DNA of 64,000 nt from Sphingobacterium multivorum. GTDB taxonomy: Bacteria; Bacteroidota; Bacteroidia; Sphingobacteriales; Sphingobacteriaceae. Shown here piece by piece: positions 51,448 through 60,581 of this stretch. How positions within the stretch are numbered: position 1 is the stretch's first letter; the number at the start of each line of letters is the position of its first letter. The DNA lies in assembly GCF_900457465.1 (NCBI RefSeq), contig NZ_UAUU01000011.1:62001-126000 (forward strand), read 5' to 3'. The notes below the pieces were generated by a model. It was not told the DNA's origin and did no database searches. It saw nothing but the letters and a program-made list of their open reading frames with translations. Position numbers and translations under genes: made by a program.

Positions 51448-54417
51448 TCAGCGAAGGGTTTCTTCCAAAAATGCTTTCCAGAGGATAAAACCTCTTTCTG
51501 GATCGCTGTAGTCATGAAGGATGCGATTAAATCTTTCGGGAGTATGGTTTTCTAAGAAAGCCTGTCTACCTTTTTCACGAATAATCTGCAGATCTTTATC
51601 TATCATCGCAACAGCGTCTTTCAAGACGGTTTTATTTTTATCTGTGTGCCAGATATAAGTCGCCTCCTCCGTATCTAAGGTTTCAAGGATGATGTGGTAC
51701 TGGCTCTCTCCGGATAGAAGAAATACAAATGCAAAGGGACTAAGCACGAATCTAATCTTCATAATACTGCTCTGGTGGTGATCGGCTAAGAATTGAACTT
51801 GACGAGAGTGTTTGTATTTTCGTAAATTAAGGATTTCAGAAAGTAACTCTTCGGCGTTTTGATATACAGTATCGCCATTCTGTAACTGATCTGAAGTCAA
51901 AATATTTTGTTTTTGCAAAGGTAGCTTGCCTAATAGTCCCTTGTTCAGAAACTGGAATTTCACACCTTCTACAATTTCTTTATTTATTCGTTCTATATCA
52001 TCGGAAGTAGCGATTTGCGCGACCAGTTTTCCGTATTCAAATTCAGCGTTTAACTGAACGTTGATGTTTTTAGATTTCAGTATCTTGATAAAGTAAGGTT
52101 TTAATACCTCAAACTCAGGCCTAATCTCCAAATTTTCGATTTGAAATTCCAAAACCGTATGCATCTCTTCTACTTTATAAGTGAAGACCACATGGCCATA
52201 ATGAAACGATAGATCCTCAATGGGTATCTTGGTACTTTTTTCTAAGGTAAATAAATGACCTATTTGAGACTGGTAATCCATCGTTGGTTCATCAAAAAGT
52301 GTAGCTTGTTTGGTGATTTTACGATAATAGATATTCCGTTTTAGAAACATCTTGTCTAGATAATCGATCTGTACATCCCGATAGTCGTATATAGTTGGAT
52401 TGATCTCGGATCGCTGCACCCGACCGATGTATTGAATCAATTTTCCATGGAAAGCAAAGGGATAGGCCAAAAGTAGTGTGCTGATATGCTGAATATCCGA
52501 ACCTTCGCCAAAATACTGACCTGTCGTAATTAGTACTTGAAAATTCCCTTCTGATAATGTTTTCCATTTCGCTTTCTTACTGCTGTCTGAATCATCTCCG
52601 CTGAGCGTTATGGTTTCATAATTTGATTTTAGCAATAGATTCAGCGTCTCGATATGTTCTTTTCTTTCGGTAATTATAACTGCCTTTTTTCCTTGGTTTA
52701 GCTCGGCGGATACATCGTTTACTATTAATCGGTTTCTTGCTGTATCATGAATTAGAATTTGGGAAAGTGTTTCGAAACTGTCGGTTTTAGAATTATAGGG
52801 AACATGGAGTGTGGTATTCCGTACGATGATATTTGCCCTTTTGTAATCTTCAATTTCCTCTGGTCGGATTTCTGTAATGATATCACCGAGATAGGTGAAG
52901 ATCAATTTATCATCATTATATTTCCGAAAAGGAGTCGCTGTGAGACCGTAGCAATAAACACTGTTTAGTTTTCCGACGGTGGTACGATAAGATTCCGCCG
53001 GAATATGATGACACTCGTCGATTAAGATCGCGCCAAATTTGTCCTGAATTGTTTCAATATGTTTTGGAAGACTTTGTATCGTTGCAACGGTTATTTTATC
53101 AGCACCCAATTTTGCTTTTCCCTGGCCTATAATCCCAATTTCTTTCTTCGGTATCCCTAGGAATGATTCGATACGTTCTATCCATTGATCTAACAGCTGT
53201 TTACGATGCACGACAATAAGTGCAGGTTGTTGTTTGTCTGCAATAATCTTCAAGCCAATAACAGTTTTTCCTGTTCCTGGTGGAGCAACGATCACACCGA
53301 AATCCTTTTTTTCTACTGCGGCGACAGCATTGGTCTGATGCTTTCGCAATGCGGCATTAAAAGAGAATTGGATTGCCGGGAGTTCGTGTCTATTATCAAC
53401 AAAGTCATGTGCTACCTGTGTTTCTCTGCAGAATCGCAGTATTTTCCCAATAAACCCTCTTGGGATGAGGATTTCATTTTCCGTTTCTTCAATTAATTTA
53501 AAAAATCTTGGCGTGTCGAAAGTGCTTCTCCCTGACTTTTTCTTGATGATAAAGGCTGAATTAGCAAAATTAAGTTGCTCCTTCAAAAAATTGATGAGTA
53601 CAAATGGTATAGCGTGACTATTTATACGGATCGAATTGCTCAGGGCGATTTTAAGTTTTCCATCAACAACGGGTACATAGCTTTCTTTACTTCCTCTTGT
53701 TTGATTGAACAGCTCCTCTAGGTAATCCAAACTCACTCTTTTAATTTCTTTTAAATATGCAATTTGATCAGGAAATGGATCTATCGTTTTGGGATCGATA
53801 AAGGAACTGTTGCCATTCTGTACAGCAGGTGAAAATAAGGGCATTGCAATTAGATTTCCTAAACCTTTGCCAGACAGGTAATCTTGATTTGGAAACAAAC
53901 GGTCAAAGCTGGAGCTTTTATCAAATGGCGAGAATGCACCGCATCCTTCTAAGATATGTATAAATAACTTACGACTTTTGGCTGCTGGATAAGGGCTTTC
54001 AAAGAAAATCCAGACATGTGCGCCATTGCCGGAACGGGACCGTTCAAGATAAGCAGGGATATTTTTAGCGGTACATGATTCGAGAAATTTCAAAGCCTGT
54101 TGTTGCCAATCGGATTTATCGAAATCAGCTACTAAAAACCAAGAAGTGTTATCTTGCAACAGTGGGTAAATTCCGATCTGCTGAAGGCCGTTAAGATGTT
54201 TCGTAATTTCTATTTCTGACAATGGCAGGTAGCTTTTGTGGGCATAGCTTTGAAAAGTACCGCCATTAGCTTTATGTAGTCGATAATGGTATGGGTCATA
54301 GCTATAGGCCGGCATGTACCCGCCTTTACTTCCCTTCTCCCAGCGTAAAGCAAATACGTCTTCGCGACCTCTAAAAAGGTTGAGAAGATAGATTATGTCC
54401 TCGTTAGTGAATTCCAC
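51448..54417 (-). CDS. Archaeo-eukaryotic primase-like domain fused to SF2 DEAD/DEAH helicase
   Basis: 989 residues. The N-terminal ~220 residues resemble an AEP-type primase domain (as in TOTE conflict systems): LVADFDKSDW with the acidic motif I (hDhD) near 93, SGNGAHVWIFF with the sxH motif near 130. A superfamily II helicase core follows (about 355-690): Walker A APPGTGKTVIGLKI, Walker B LIDECHHIPAES (DECH), YGLTATPFRK, GEGSDI and QYIGRVQR. A C-terminal region of about 280 residues has no recognised domain. AEP-helicase proteins of this kind are linked to defence or mobile-element conflict. It is next to decayed tRNA-Pro sequences and upstream of an AbiE-type locus. Confidence 0.78.
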   Translation of the reverse strand: MEFTNEDIIYLLNLFRGREDVFALRWEKGSKGGYMPAYSYDPYHYRLHKANGGTFQSYAHKSYLPLSEIEITKHLNGLQQIGIYPLLQDNTSWFLVADFDKSDWQQQALKFLESCTAKNIPAYLERSRSGNGAHVWIFFESPYPAAKSRKLFIHILEGCGAFSPFDKSSSFDRLFPNQDYLSGKGLGNLIAMPLFSPAVQNGNSSFIDPKTIDPFPDQIAYLKEIKRVSLDYLEELFNQTRGSKESYVPVVDGKLKIALSNSIRINSHAIPFVLINFLKEQLNFANSAFIIKKKSGRSTFDTPRFFKLIEETENEILIPRGFIGKILRFCRETQVAHDFVDNRHELPAIQFSFNAALRKHQTNAVAAVEKKDFGVIVAPPGTGKTVIGLKIIADKQQPALIVVHRKQLLDQWIERIESFLGIPKKEIGIIGQGKAKLGADKITVATIQSLPKHIETIQDKFGAILIDECHHIPAESYRTTVGKLNSVYCYGLTATPFRKYNDDKLIFTYLGDIITEIRPEEIEDYKRANIIVRNTTLHVPYNSKTDSFETLSQILIHDTARNRLIVNDVSAELNQGKKAVIITERKEHIETLNLLLKSNYETITLSGDDSDSSKKAKWKTLSEGNFQVLITTGQYFGEGSDIQHISTLLLAYPFAFHGKLIQYIGRVQRSEINPTIYDYRDVQIDYLDKMFLKRNIYYRKITKQATLFDEPTMDYQSQIGHLFTLEKSTKIPIEDLSFHYGHVVFTYKVEEMHTVLEFQIENLEIRPEFEVLKPYFIKILKSKNINVQLNAEFEYGKLVAQIATSDDIERINKEIVEGVKFQFLNKGLLGKLPLQKQNILTSDQLQNGDTVYQNAEELLSEILNLRKYKHSRQVQFLADHHQSSIMKIRFVLSPFAFVFLLSGESQYHIILETLDTEEATYIWHTDKNKTVLKDAVAMIDKDLQIIREKGRQAFLENHTPERFNRILHDYSDPERGFILWKAFLEETLR

Positions 54418-54567
54418 TTGTTTTTATTTTGGTATTAAGATAAGTGAATTAGAATATACATCTTAAAAATATTAATAATCTGGAACACTTTCGTTTATTC
54501 AAAGTGACTATTGAGATTTGATATCAAGCGTTGTTTTTTGAATAATTGTTACTTATCTTTACCAATC

Positions 54568-54608
54568 GTGTTACGATAAGACCCATTTTTTAGGTCTTAT
54601 CGTAACAC
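54568..54608. promoter_or_regulatory. Perfect 16-bp inverted repeat upstream of AbiEi-type gene (candidate operator)
   Basis: GTGTTACGATAAGACC (54568-54583) and GGTCTTATCGTAACAC (54593-54608) are exact inverted repeats around a 9-base loop, 10 bases before the AbiEi ATG. AbiEi antitoxins are known to bind inverted repeats at their own promoters and repress; the position and symmetry fit that. A TATCTTTA element (54554-54561) lies just before it. An alternative reading is a leader terminator; the T-run is only in the loop. Confidence 0.6.
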
Positions 54609-54618
54609 AAAAGGTAAT

Positions 54619-55419
54619 ATGGCAGACAGCGTTTATATATCAGAACATCTTACGAAGCCCCAACTTGGGTTCTTAAAGTTGCTGGATGACTATGAAGTAC
54701 AGTTGTTCAAATTCTCAGAAATTGAACAGTTGCTAGAACAAAAGTTTGACAACTTAAGTGAAATCTTAGAGAATCTAGTCGACAAGGAACTACTTGTGCG
54801 AATGGAAAAAGGTAAATTTTGCAAACAAGGTTTTCGGGACGAATATGTCATCGGTACTTTCGTCGCTGAAAATAGTGCTGTCGCGTATTGGTCTGCATTA
54901 AATTTGCACGGATTGACCGAACAATTTTCTAATACCGTTTTTATTCAGACGACTAATCAGAAAAACGACAAGTCAATCTTAGGTACTTCTTATAAATTCG
55001 TTAGGATAGCACCTAATAAAAAAACAGGAATAATAGACAATGGTTACGGTAACCTTCATTATCCGATAACCGATGTAGAGAAAACAATAGTCGATTGCTT
55101 TGACCTACCTCAACATTCTGGTGGCTATGCGGAACTGATTCGAGCAGTTAGTCAAGCGCAAATGCAACCCACTAAATTAGTCGAGTATTGCAAGGCTGTG
55201 AATAATATAGCGGTTACCAAACGAATTGGCTATTTGGTTGAACTTCTACAAATTACAGGCATGGATCCTTTTATAGATTTTGCCAAGATGCAGGTAAAAA
55301 ATAAATATAATTTGTTTGATCCCCAGGGATTGGAAGAAGGTGAATTTGTCGCAGAATGGCGATTGCGATTGAATATCAGCCGGGAGGAATTGTTAGACAT
55401 ATCCAATAAACAATACTAG
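54619..55419 (+). CDS. Type IV toxin-antitoxin AbiEi-family antitoxin/regulator
   Basis: 266 residues. The N-terminal winged-helix region (about 10-80) with FSEIEQLLEQKFDNLSEILE and LVRMEKGKFCKQG matches the AbiEi N-terminal domain, and the C-terminal DUF/AbiEi region carries ITDVEKTIVDCFDLPQHSGG and a terminal NLFDPQGLEEGEFVAEW. AbiEi normally represses the operon and neutralises the nucleotidyltransferase toxin AbiEii. Here only a 37-codon stub follows directly, so it appears orphaned. AGGT is 6-9 bases before the ATG. Confidence 0.78.
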   Translation: MADSVYISEHLTKPQLGFLKLLDDYEVQLFKFSEIEQLLEQKFDNLSEILENLVDKELLVRMEKGKFCKQGFRDEYVIGTFVAENSAVAYWSALNLHGLTEQFSNTVFIQTTNQKNDKSILGTSYKFVRIAPNKKTGIIDNGYGNLHYPITDVEKTIVDCFDLPQHSGGYAELIRAVSQAQMQPTKLVEYCKAVNNIAVTKRIGYLVELLQITGMDPFIDFAKMQVKNKYNLFDPQGLEEGEFVAEWRLRLNISREELLDISNKQY

Positions 55420-55533
55420 ATGATACTGAAAAAGGAAATAGCAGAAAAAGCTTTGGAAAATGAAGTGTCCAGAGGTACCATCGAAAAGTTACTGAATCAG
55501 AAAGAGCTATTGACTAAGGAGTCAATTTCATAA
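55420..55533 (+). pseudogene. Truncated AbiEii-like toxin N-terminal stub
   Basis: A 37-codon frame begins at the base after the AbiEi stop (TAGATG), the usual AbiEi-AbiEii junction. MILKKEIAEKALENEVSRGT followed by IEK resembles the start of AbiEii nucleotidyltransferases, which then continue into a conserved DW/DY-V-L motif. Here the frame ends after KELLTKESIS, seven bases before the AlbA_2 gene. It is probably a deletion remnant of the toxin. It is short, and the family match is by eye. Confidence 0.5.
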
Positions 55534-55540
55534 AGGCATT

Positions 55541-56860
55541 ATGGCAGAATCTCAAAATATTGAATACAAGCAGAGCTGGAGGGATGAATATCTCAAATGG
55601 ATATGTGGCTTCGCAAATGCAAATGGTGGTACTATTTTCATTGGTAAGGATGATGGCGGCAAGACTGTTGGTGTAGCTGATGCTAAGAAATTGTTGGAGG
55701 ATATTCCGAACAAGGTGCGTGATGTATTGGGTATTTTGGTTGATGTAAATCTGCATGAGACTGTTGAAGGGGATTTCTTAGAGATTATTGTGGAGCCTTA
55801 TCCTAATGCTGTAAATTATAAAGGTCAATATCACTATCGAAGCGGTAGCACAAAACAGGAAATGAAAGGTGCTACGTTGGATAAGTTTTTATTACAAAAG
55901 AAAGGTGTTCGTTGGGATGGAGCTGCTGTTCCTCGAGTATCCGTTGATGATCTAAAGAAAGAAACGTTTGTTTTTTTTCGTCAACGTGGTTTTAAGAATA
56001 AGCGTTTGTCTGAAGACAGTTTGATTGACCGTGACGAGCATTTACTTGAAAACTTGAAGTTGATTGAGAATGGTTATTTGAAACGAGCTGCTATTTTGTT
56101 GTTTCATCCTGATCCGGAAAAGTATATGACGGGAGCTTATGTGAAGATTGGTTATTTTGAAGGGGAAACGGATTTGATATTTCAGGATGAGGTTCATGGG
56201 AACTTATTTGAACAGGTTGAAAGGACCATCGATCTTTTATTTACGAAGTATATCAAAGCGCTAATTAGCTATGATGGGATCCATCGTAATGAAACTTATG
56301 AATATCCTAAAGAAGCTGTACGTGAGGCTTTATTAAACGCCATCGCTCATAAAGATTATTCGGGATTAACTCCTATTCAGATTCGTGTATACCCTGATAA
56401 GCTTATGATCTGGAATGAGGGACATCTTCCGGAAAATTGGACCGTGAGTAACTTATTAAAGAGTCATTCTTCGAGGCCCTATAATCCTGATATAGCAAAT
56501 GCATTTTTTCGTAGTGGCTATGTGGAATCCTGGGGCCGTGGCATTAGTAAGATGACAGAGCAGTGTTTGGCTGAAGGATTGCCTGAGCCAAGTTACTTGG
56601 TTGAGGGATCAGATTTCTGGGTTGTATTTAAGAAGGATATTTATAATACGGAGTATCTTGAATCGCTTGGTTTGAATAGCCGACAGGTGAAGGCTGTTTT
56701 ATTTACAAAGAACAAAGGAAAGATTACGAATAGTGATTATCAGAAATTGGCAGGTGTTTCTAGAGAAACATCTACTCGAGATATCAAGGAGTTGATTGAT
56801 AAAAAATTATTTAAATCTAGTGGAATTAAAGGTGCAGGAGCTTATTATACCTTAAATTGA
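55541..56860 (+). CDS. AlbA_2 domain / HATPase-type ATP-binding protein
   Basis: 439 residues. An N-terminal AlbA_2 (Schlafen-type) nucleic-acid-binding domain (about 5-120; NIEYKQSWRDEYLKWICGFA, NANGGTIFIGKDD) is followed by a GHKL-type ATPase module with EYPKEAVREALLNAIAHKDY and YVESWGRGISKMTEQ, then a winged-helix tail (SDYQKLAGVSRETSTRDIKE). Such proteins act as transcription regulators or defence-linked ATPases. It sits seven bases after the AbiEii stub, occupying the expected toxin position, so it may have replaced it. The stop coincides with a triple AATTGCGTCA repeat. Confidence 0.85.
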   Translation: MAESQNIEYKQSWRDEYLKWICGFANANGGTIFIGKDDGGKTVGVADAKKLLEDIPNKVRDVLGILVDVNLHETVEGDFLEIIVEPYPNAVNYKGQYHYRSGSTKQEMKGATLDKFLLQKKGVRWDGAAVPRVSVDDLKKETFVFFRQRGFKNKRLSEDSLIDRDEHLLENLKLIENGYLKRAAILLFHPDPEKYMTGAYVKIGYFEGETDLIFQDEVHGNLFEQVERTIDLLFTKYIKALISYDGIHRNETYEYPKEAVREALLNAIAHKDYSGLTPIQIRVYPDKLMIWNEGHLPENWTVSNLLKSHSSRPYNPDIANAFFRSGYVESWGRGISKMTEQCLAEGLPEPSYLVEGSDFWVVFKKDIYNTEYLESLGLNSRQVKAVLFTKNKGKITNSDYQKLAGVSRETSTRDIKELIDKKLFKSSGIKGAGAYYTLN

Positions 56861-56890
56861 ATTGCGTCATGAATTGCGTCAATTGCGTCA
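56860..56890 (+). repeat. Three overlapping AATTGCGTCA decamers
   Basis: Copies at 56860-56869, 56872-56881 and 56881-56890, beginning at the stop codon of the AlbA_2 gene. The rest of the gap up to 57131 has no supported gene. Confidence 0.6.
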
Positions 56891-57131
56891 AACTGGGGCT
56901 TTTGAGAATAGTAAAGTAAAAGCAATATAGAGAAAATTTTCACTAGTTTGTACCAGCATTACTGTTGAACCCATGGTTTGCCGATAAAACAATAGTGTAA
57001 TGATTGCACCTAAAACCTCAGAAAATGTTAGATGTCCGCTACGGCTACGCTTCGCAGTTTAAACAAGAACGCGGAATCAAATCCGGATCTAAAAGATTGG
57101 AGAAAAAGACTAAAAGCTTACTATCAAAGAG

Positions 57132-57968
57132 TTAATCTTTCTTCCTAACATCAAATACTATCTTCGCTCGTTCAGGATCTTCATGTGGATTGGAAATCTC
57201 GATCTTGCCCATATCTGCCAATTCTTTCAATCGATAAAAGAGAAAAAGATCGCCTACGGAACTATCATAGAATTCATCCCATATATCACAAAGTGTATAG
57301 CCAACAATCAATGCCGACCTTTGAGGTGTCTCGTTGCACCTTTTCAAAAGATATGCATCAAAAAATGTCTCATCGCCAGCTAAATGTTTCCCTGAATCAT
57401 CAAATAGATTAACTACTGCATCATTCGAACGAATATGCGACCAAAGTGATGAATAGGATTGAATATCATCTTCACTTAACTTTTCAAAGTGTTTAGCAGC
57501 CTCCACAATATTGTCTTCTCGCATCACCTGTAAGGAACGGAGATTTAGCTTTTCTCCTTTCTCGTTCCTAAAATTCATATGATGGAAATTGAGTTTATGA
57601 ATAGGTGTCGAAGATTCTTTCAAGTGGGAGAGTAAACGTGCTATAATGATCTTTTCGTTGGCATCGTCACCAAGCCATAAGTAAATATGGCGATACCGAT
57701 CGGAAGAAGAGATTACCTTTTTCAAAAGCGCTAGATTGTCATCTACAAAATTATTGCTCCCCTCAGACTGGATAGAACCAAAAACGTTAGTCCACCATGC
57801 CTTCCTGCTCTCAATAGCTTCCGCATCGCCCAAATCACATAGAGGTCCGAGACTAAGTGCTTCGGTAAAACCTAAAATTTCACCTTTCTCTACATCGATT
57901 AATTTGCTCTGAATGAGTGTAGCATTTCCGGAGAAACCAAAAGTGATGTGCAGATCCTTTTTAGACAT
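57132..57968 (-). CDS. DUF1835/DUF3658-type protein
   Basis: 278 residues. The N-terminus (HITFGFSGNATLIQSKL then ALSLGPLCDLGDAEAIESRK) and IYLWLGDDANEKIIIARLL fit DUF1835; the C-terminal DTSVGDLFLFYRLKEL-like segment matches the associated DUF3658 module. Function is not established. The upstream gene (XRE regulator) ends six bases before this start, so the two form an operon on the reverse strand. A regulator-effector or toxin-antitoxin-like pair is possible, but unproven. Confidence 0.72.
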   Translation of the reverse strand: MSKKDLHITFGFSGNATLIQSKLIDVEKGEILGFTEALSLGPLCDLGDAEAIESRKAWWTNVFGSIQSEGSNNFVDDNLALLKKVISSSDRYRHIYLWLGDDANEKIIIARLLSHLKESSTPIHKLNFHHMNFRNEKGEKLNLRSLQVMREDNIVEAAKHFEKLSEDDIQSYSSLWSHIRSNDAVVNLFDDSGKHLAGDETFFDAYLLKRCNETPQRSALIVGYTLCDIWDEFYDSSVGDLFLFYRLKELADMGKIEISNPHEDPERAKIVFDVRKKD

Positions 57969-57974
57969 GAATAC

Positions 57975-58388
57975 CTACTTATCCTTCAACAACCTCTCCA
58001 AATACTCCACCTTAGATTTTTCGGCTTCCAAAAGGCGCTCGTAAAGCTTTTTGTTTTCCTCGTAAGCTTCGATCAGTTTGTCAGCAGGGTTAAAGGTAAA
58101 TGTTGGACTGGTGCTATATGCGCCAGCACCACTATTATCATGGAAATTATTGAAATAGTTGAACACAGCCTCTTCACTAAAATTCTCAATAGCTTGTGGA
58201 GTAACCCCTAATGCTTCAGCAACTTGAATCAATAGATTTGCTTCAATCTCGGCATTGCGCTCCATATTTGATACAGCTTGTTGGCTTATACCCAATTCGA
58301 ATGCTAAAGCTTCCTGCTTCATACCACGCAGTTCACGAATGCGGCTGATTTTTCTTCCTATATGGTTTGTCGTGTTGGTTGTACTCAT
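57975..58388 (-). CDS. XRE-family helix-turn-helix regulator with C-terminal coiled coil
   Basis: 137 residues. The N-terminal HTH_3 domain (about 10-66) is clear: ISRIRELRGMKQEALAFELG, ISQQAVSNMERN, LIQVAEALGVTPQAI. A linker (about 70-105) and a C-terminal amphipathic helix follow (ADKLIEAYEENKKLYERLLE, then SKVEYLERLL), likely for dimerisation. It starts an operon with the DUF1835 gene. The 166-base gap to the divergent gene at 58555 should hold its promoter. Confidence 0.85.
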   Translation of the reverse strand: MSTTNTTNHIGRKISRIRELRGMKQEALAFELGISQQAVSNMERNAEIEANLLIQVAEALGVTPQAIENFSEEAVFNYFNNFHDNSGAGAYSTSPTFTFNPADKLIEAYEENKKLYERLLEAEKSKVEYLERLLKDK

Positions 58389-58554
58389 AAATCCAAAGTT
58401 AACAAATTATTCATCGTTCAAGATACGAAATATCTTCATATGGTACAAAACAAGGATAGCGTTGTACGATACAAGGGCTATTGGTTTTATACAAGCTGTT
58501 TTGGTTCGGTACGTGGATGATGCTGTGTTCATTTGTGTAAACCCAAATAAATTG

Positions 58555-59025
58555 ATGAAGAAGAAAAAGAATCCCAAGGTTGTAACCGTGGACATGTATC
58601 ACAAGTATGCTGAAATCGATGAAATGTATTCCAGTAAAGTCAGAGAGATAAAATTGGATATTCCATCAAATCTCAGAATGTTGTGTGCCATACTGGATGT
58701 CAAGGTCGAGAAACTGTTAACCGATTTTATGTGGATGTTAAGTTATTCCCATCATAATTCAGCTACACCTAAACAACGAAAAGCAGCAAATAAGTTCTTT
58801 ATCAACTGCAAGTATGGCCAGCCTCTGTATGCTAAAAATCAGGTCAAGCAGATGTTTGATGAATTAAAGGCTGAACGAGAAATTTATGAAACCATAGACG
58901 GGATGGATCACGAGGATAAGAAGCTATTTTGGAAAAATAATCATATGTATAAGCAGCACTGGTTTAAACGCTGGTTTGAAAAGAATAGACACACGGGTGA
59001 TATTTCTGTACTTCAAGAATACTAA
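58555..59025 (+). CDS. Hypothetical protein, orphan
   Basis: 156 residues from the ATG at 58555; the frame is open further upstream but that part overlaps the XRE gene. Basic N-terminus (MKKKKNPKVV), then TVDMYHKYAEIDEMYSSKVR and helical segments with many Lys, Trp and Phe (LFWKNNHMYKQHWFKRWFEK). No signal, membrane segment or recognised domain is visible. It is separated by ten bases from the next orphan (59036), with which it is probably co-transcribed. I do not recognise a family. Confidence 0.65.
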   Translation: MKKKKNPKVVTVDMYHKYAEIDEMYSSKVREIKLDIPSNLRMLCAILDVKVEKLLTDFMWMLSYSHHNSATPKQRKAANKFFINCKYGQPLYAKNQVKQMFDELKAEREIYETIDGMDHEDKKLFWKNNHMYKQHWFKRWFEKNRHTGDISVLQEY

Positions 59026-59035
59026 CTAAAAAATC

Positions 59036-59686
59036 ATGAATGATTTTAACGCCTTAATTATACAAACCCGTTGTAAGGTTATACTTGCACATGGCGAACA
59101 ACCATCTTTCTCTATCAACGAAAGCGGAGAAAAGGCGAATTGGGTAAATACAGCTATCCTCAACGATCAATTAGTCGTATACACAAAGCCTGAATATTAC
59201 GGTTACCTGCTGCTACATGATTATTATCCGCAGATAACAATTACCTATAAAACATTGACAGGATTGCAGATGCTGGATAGGTGTTTTGTAGAGTCTGATG
59301 GAACGCTCAAATTACAGAAGTTAGGCATGATCGTCAGAGAAGGGTGCATAAATATATCTGTAGATGCTTTTTTAATCGACTGTACCGTGATAAAAAATGG
59401 GTATGCAAAAATCTCCGGCGAAACAATCATCTCGTATGTTTTGGTGCATCAAATAAGTGTCTATGATGGATCAGAACTGGAAGCTTCGGGAGGAAATGTG
59501 CATGCCCACGACGCGGCCAACGTATCGATATGGTTTGAAGATGAGCTTGAATTTGGACTGTACGGACAAAGCAGTATGGAGTACAGGGGTAATCCGAGAA
59601 TGAAAATATTGCAGTTAGATGAAGGCTGTGCATTAAGACAAATCAATGTCGGTGATAAAATAAAAATTAAAAATTGTCGGTTATGA
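59036..59686 (+). CDS. Hypothetical beta-rich protein
   Basis: 216 residues. Alternating short hydrophobic strands with Gly and Asp/Asn turns (VIKNGYAKISGETIISYVLV, VYDGSELEASGGNVHAHD, FGLYGQSSMEYRGN) suggest a right-handed beta-helix or adhesin-like stack. There is no signal peptide. The next gene begins in its stop codon (ATGA overlap at 59683-59686). Function unknown; the beta-stack call is by eye. Confidence 0.6.
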   Translation: MNDFNALIIQTRCKVILAHGEQPSFSINESGEKANWVNTAILNDQLVVYTKPEYYGYLLLHDYYPQITITYKTLTGLQMLDRCFVESDGTLKLQKLGMIVREGCINISVDAFLIDCTVIKNGYAKISGETIISYVLVHQISVYDGSELEASGGNVHAHDAANVSIWFEDELEFGLYGQSSMEYRGNPRMKILQLDEGCALRQINVGDKIKIKNCRL

Positions 59687-60581
59687 ATAATGCTTATATA
59701 AAAATCCGGAAGATGAGTGGGACATTCGATGGTATCTAATTGAAGGAGGAATACTTGAATCCATTCAATATGGCACTTATGAATCTTTCAAGAAAAAGCT
59801 ATGGGACATCCTTGTTATTCTCACATCTCAAAACAATACAGAAGAAACAAAAAAAGAATATATAATTGATCGTTTAGATAACATCGTCTTAATGGTTAAG
59901 GGATGTCATTATTTTTTGCATCATAAAAAGCGATTAAAGTATGAAGAGGATTGGATAGATATCCAATAGCTACCAAATCCTTATCGCTGTTTAGAAAAAT
60001 ATCGACCTCGCGAAGACGAAAAGCTCAATCATCATGTAGCGCATTTCGATTATAATTTCACTCAGCTAACACGAGAAGAGATTCAAAATTTTGTGATCGC
60101 ATTTGAGAATTTTTTCTCCGAAATGGATCTGTCTTCTTGGCTGAACTTATTAGATGATTGGAAAAGATGTATAAATGAGAAGGAATCCATCTTCGAAAGT
60201 TGTGGCGAATACGCATCTTTAAAAACTTACGAACAACTCTTAAAACTACGTGAAGCTTGTTATGTCGCTTACCACTGGGCAGCGATTAGTTATCCACCAC
60301 CAAACAAACACTTAATAGTTGATTATTTAGGATCGGATTATATAAATGGCTATCAAAGTGCAAACCCTTTCGAAATGACTGGTGAGGTTTTCTATGAACA
60401 AAGTTACAGTAACATTAGACAAAGTATTTTGTATTTATATCCCACATGTTCTTGTGAAAGAGGTGCCATAGTATTGACTTCTCGTGACCTGCGATATGTT
60501 TTAAGGTGGTTGCTCCAAGCCGGATGGATGTTTTTACAAACAGATTATTTTCCTGAAAACTGGCTTGACCCTGACAAAATA
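59683..60581 (+). pseudogene. 5' part of an orphan gene interrupted by an insertion sequence
   Basis: Begins MNNAYIK, then needs one added A in the A5 run at 59700-59704 to continue as NPEDEWDIRWYLIEGGILES. A TAG at 59967-59969 interrupts the frame (IDIQ-stop-LPNPYRC), and the rest stays open through QNFVIAFENFFSEMDLSSW to LDPDKI. There the IS begins, and the same frame resumes after it at 62047. Joined, the gene would encode about 415 residues. No domain recognised. Three lesions make it non-functional. Confidence 0.7.

Noticed and set aside
54568..54608. Inverted repeat read as a terminator of the helicase gene
   Set aside because: The helicase gene starts, not ends, here (reverse strand), and there is no external T-tract after the stem.
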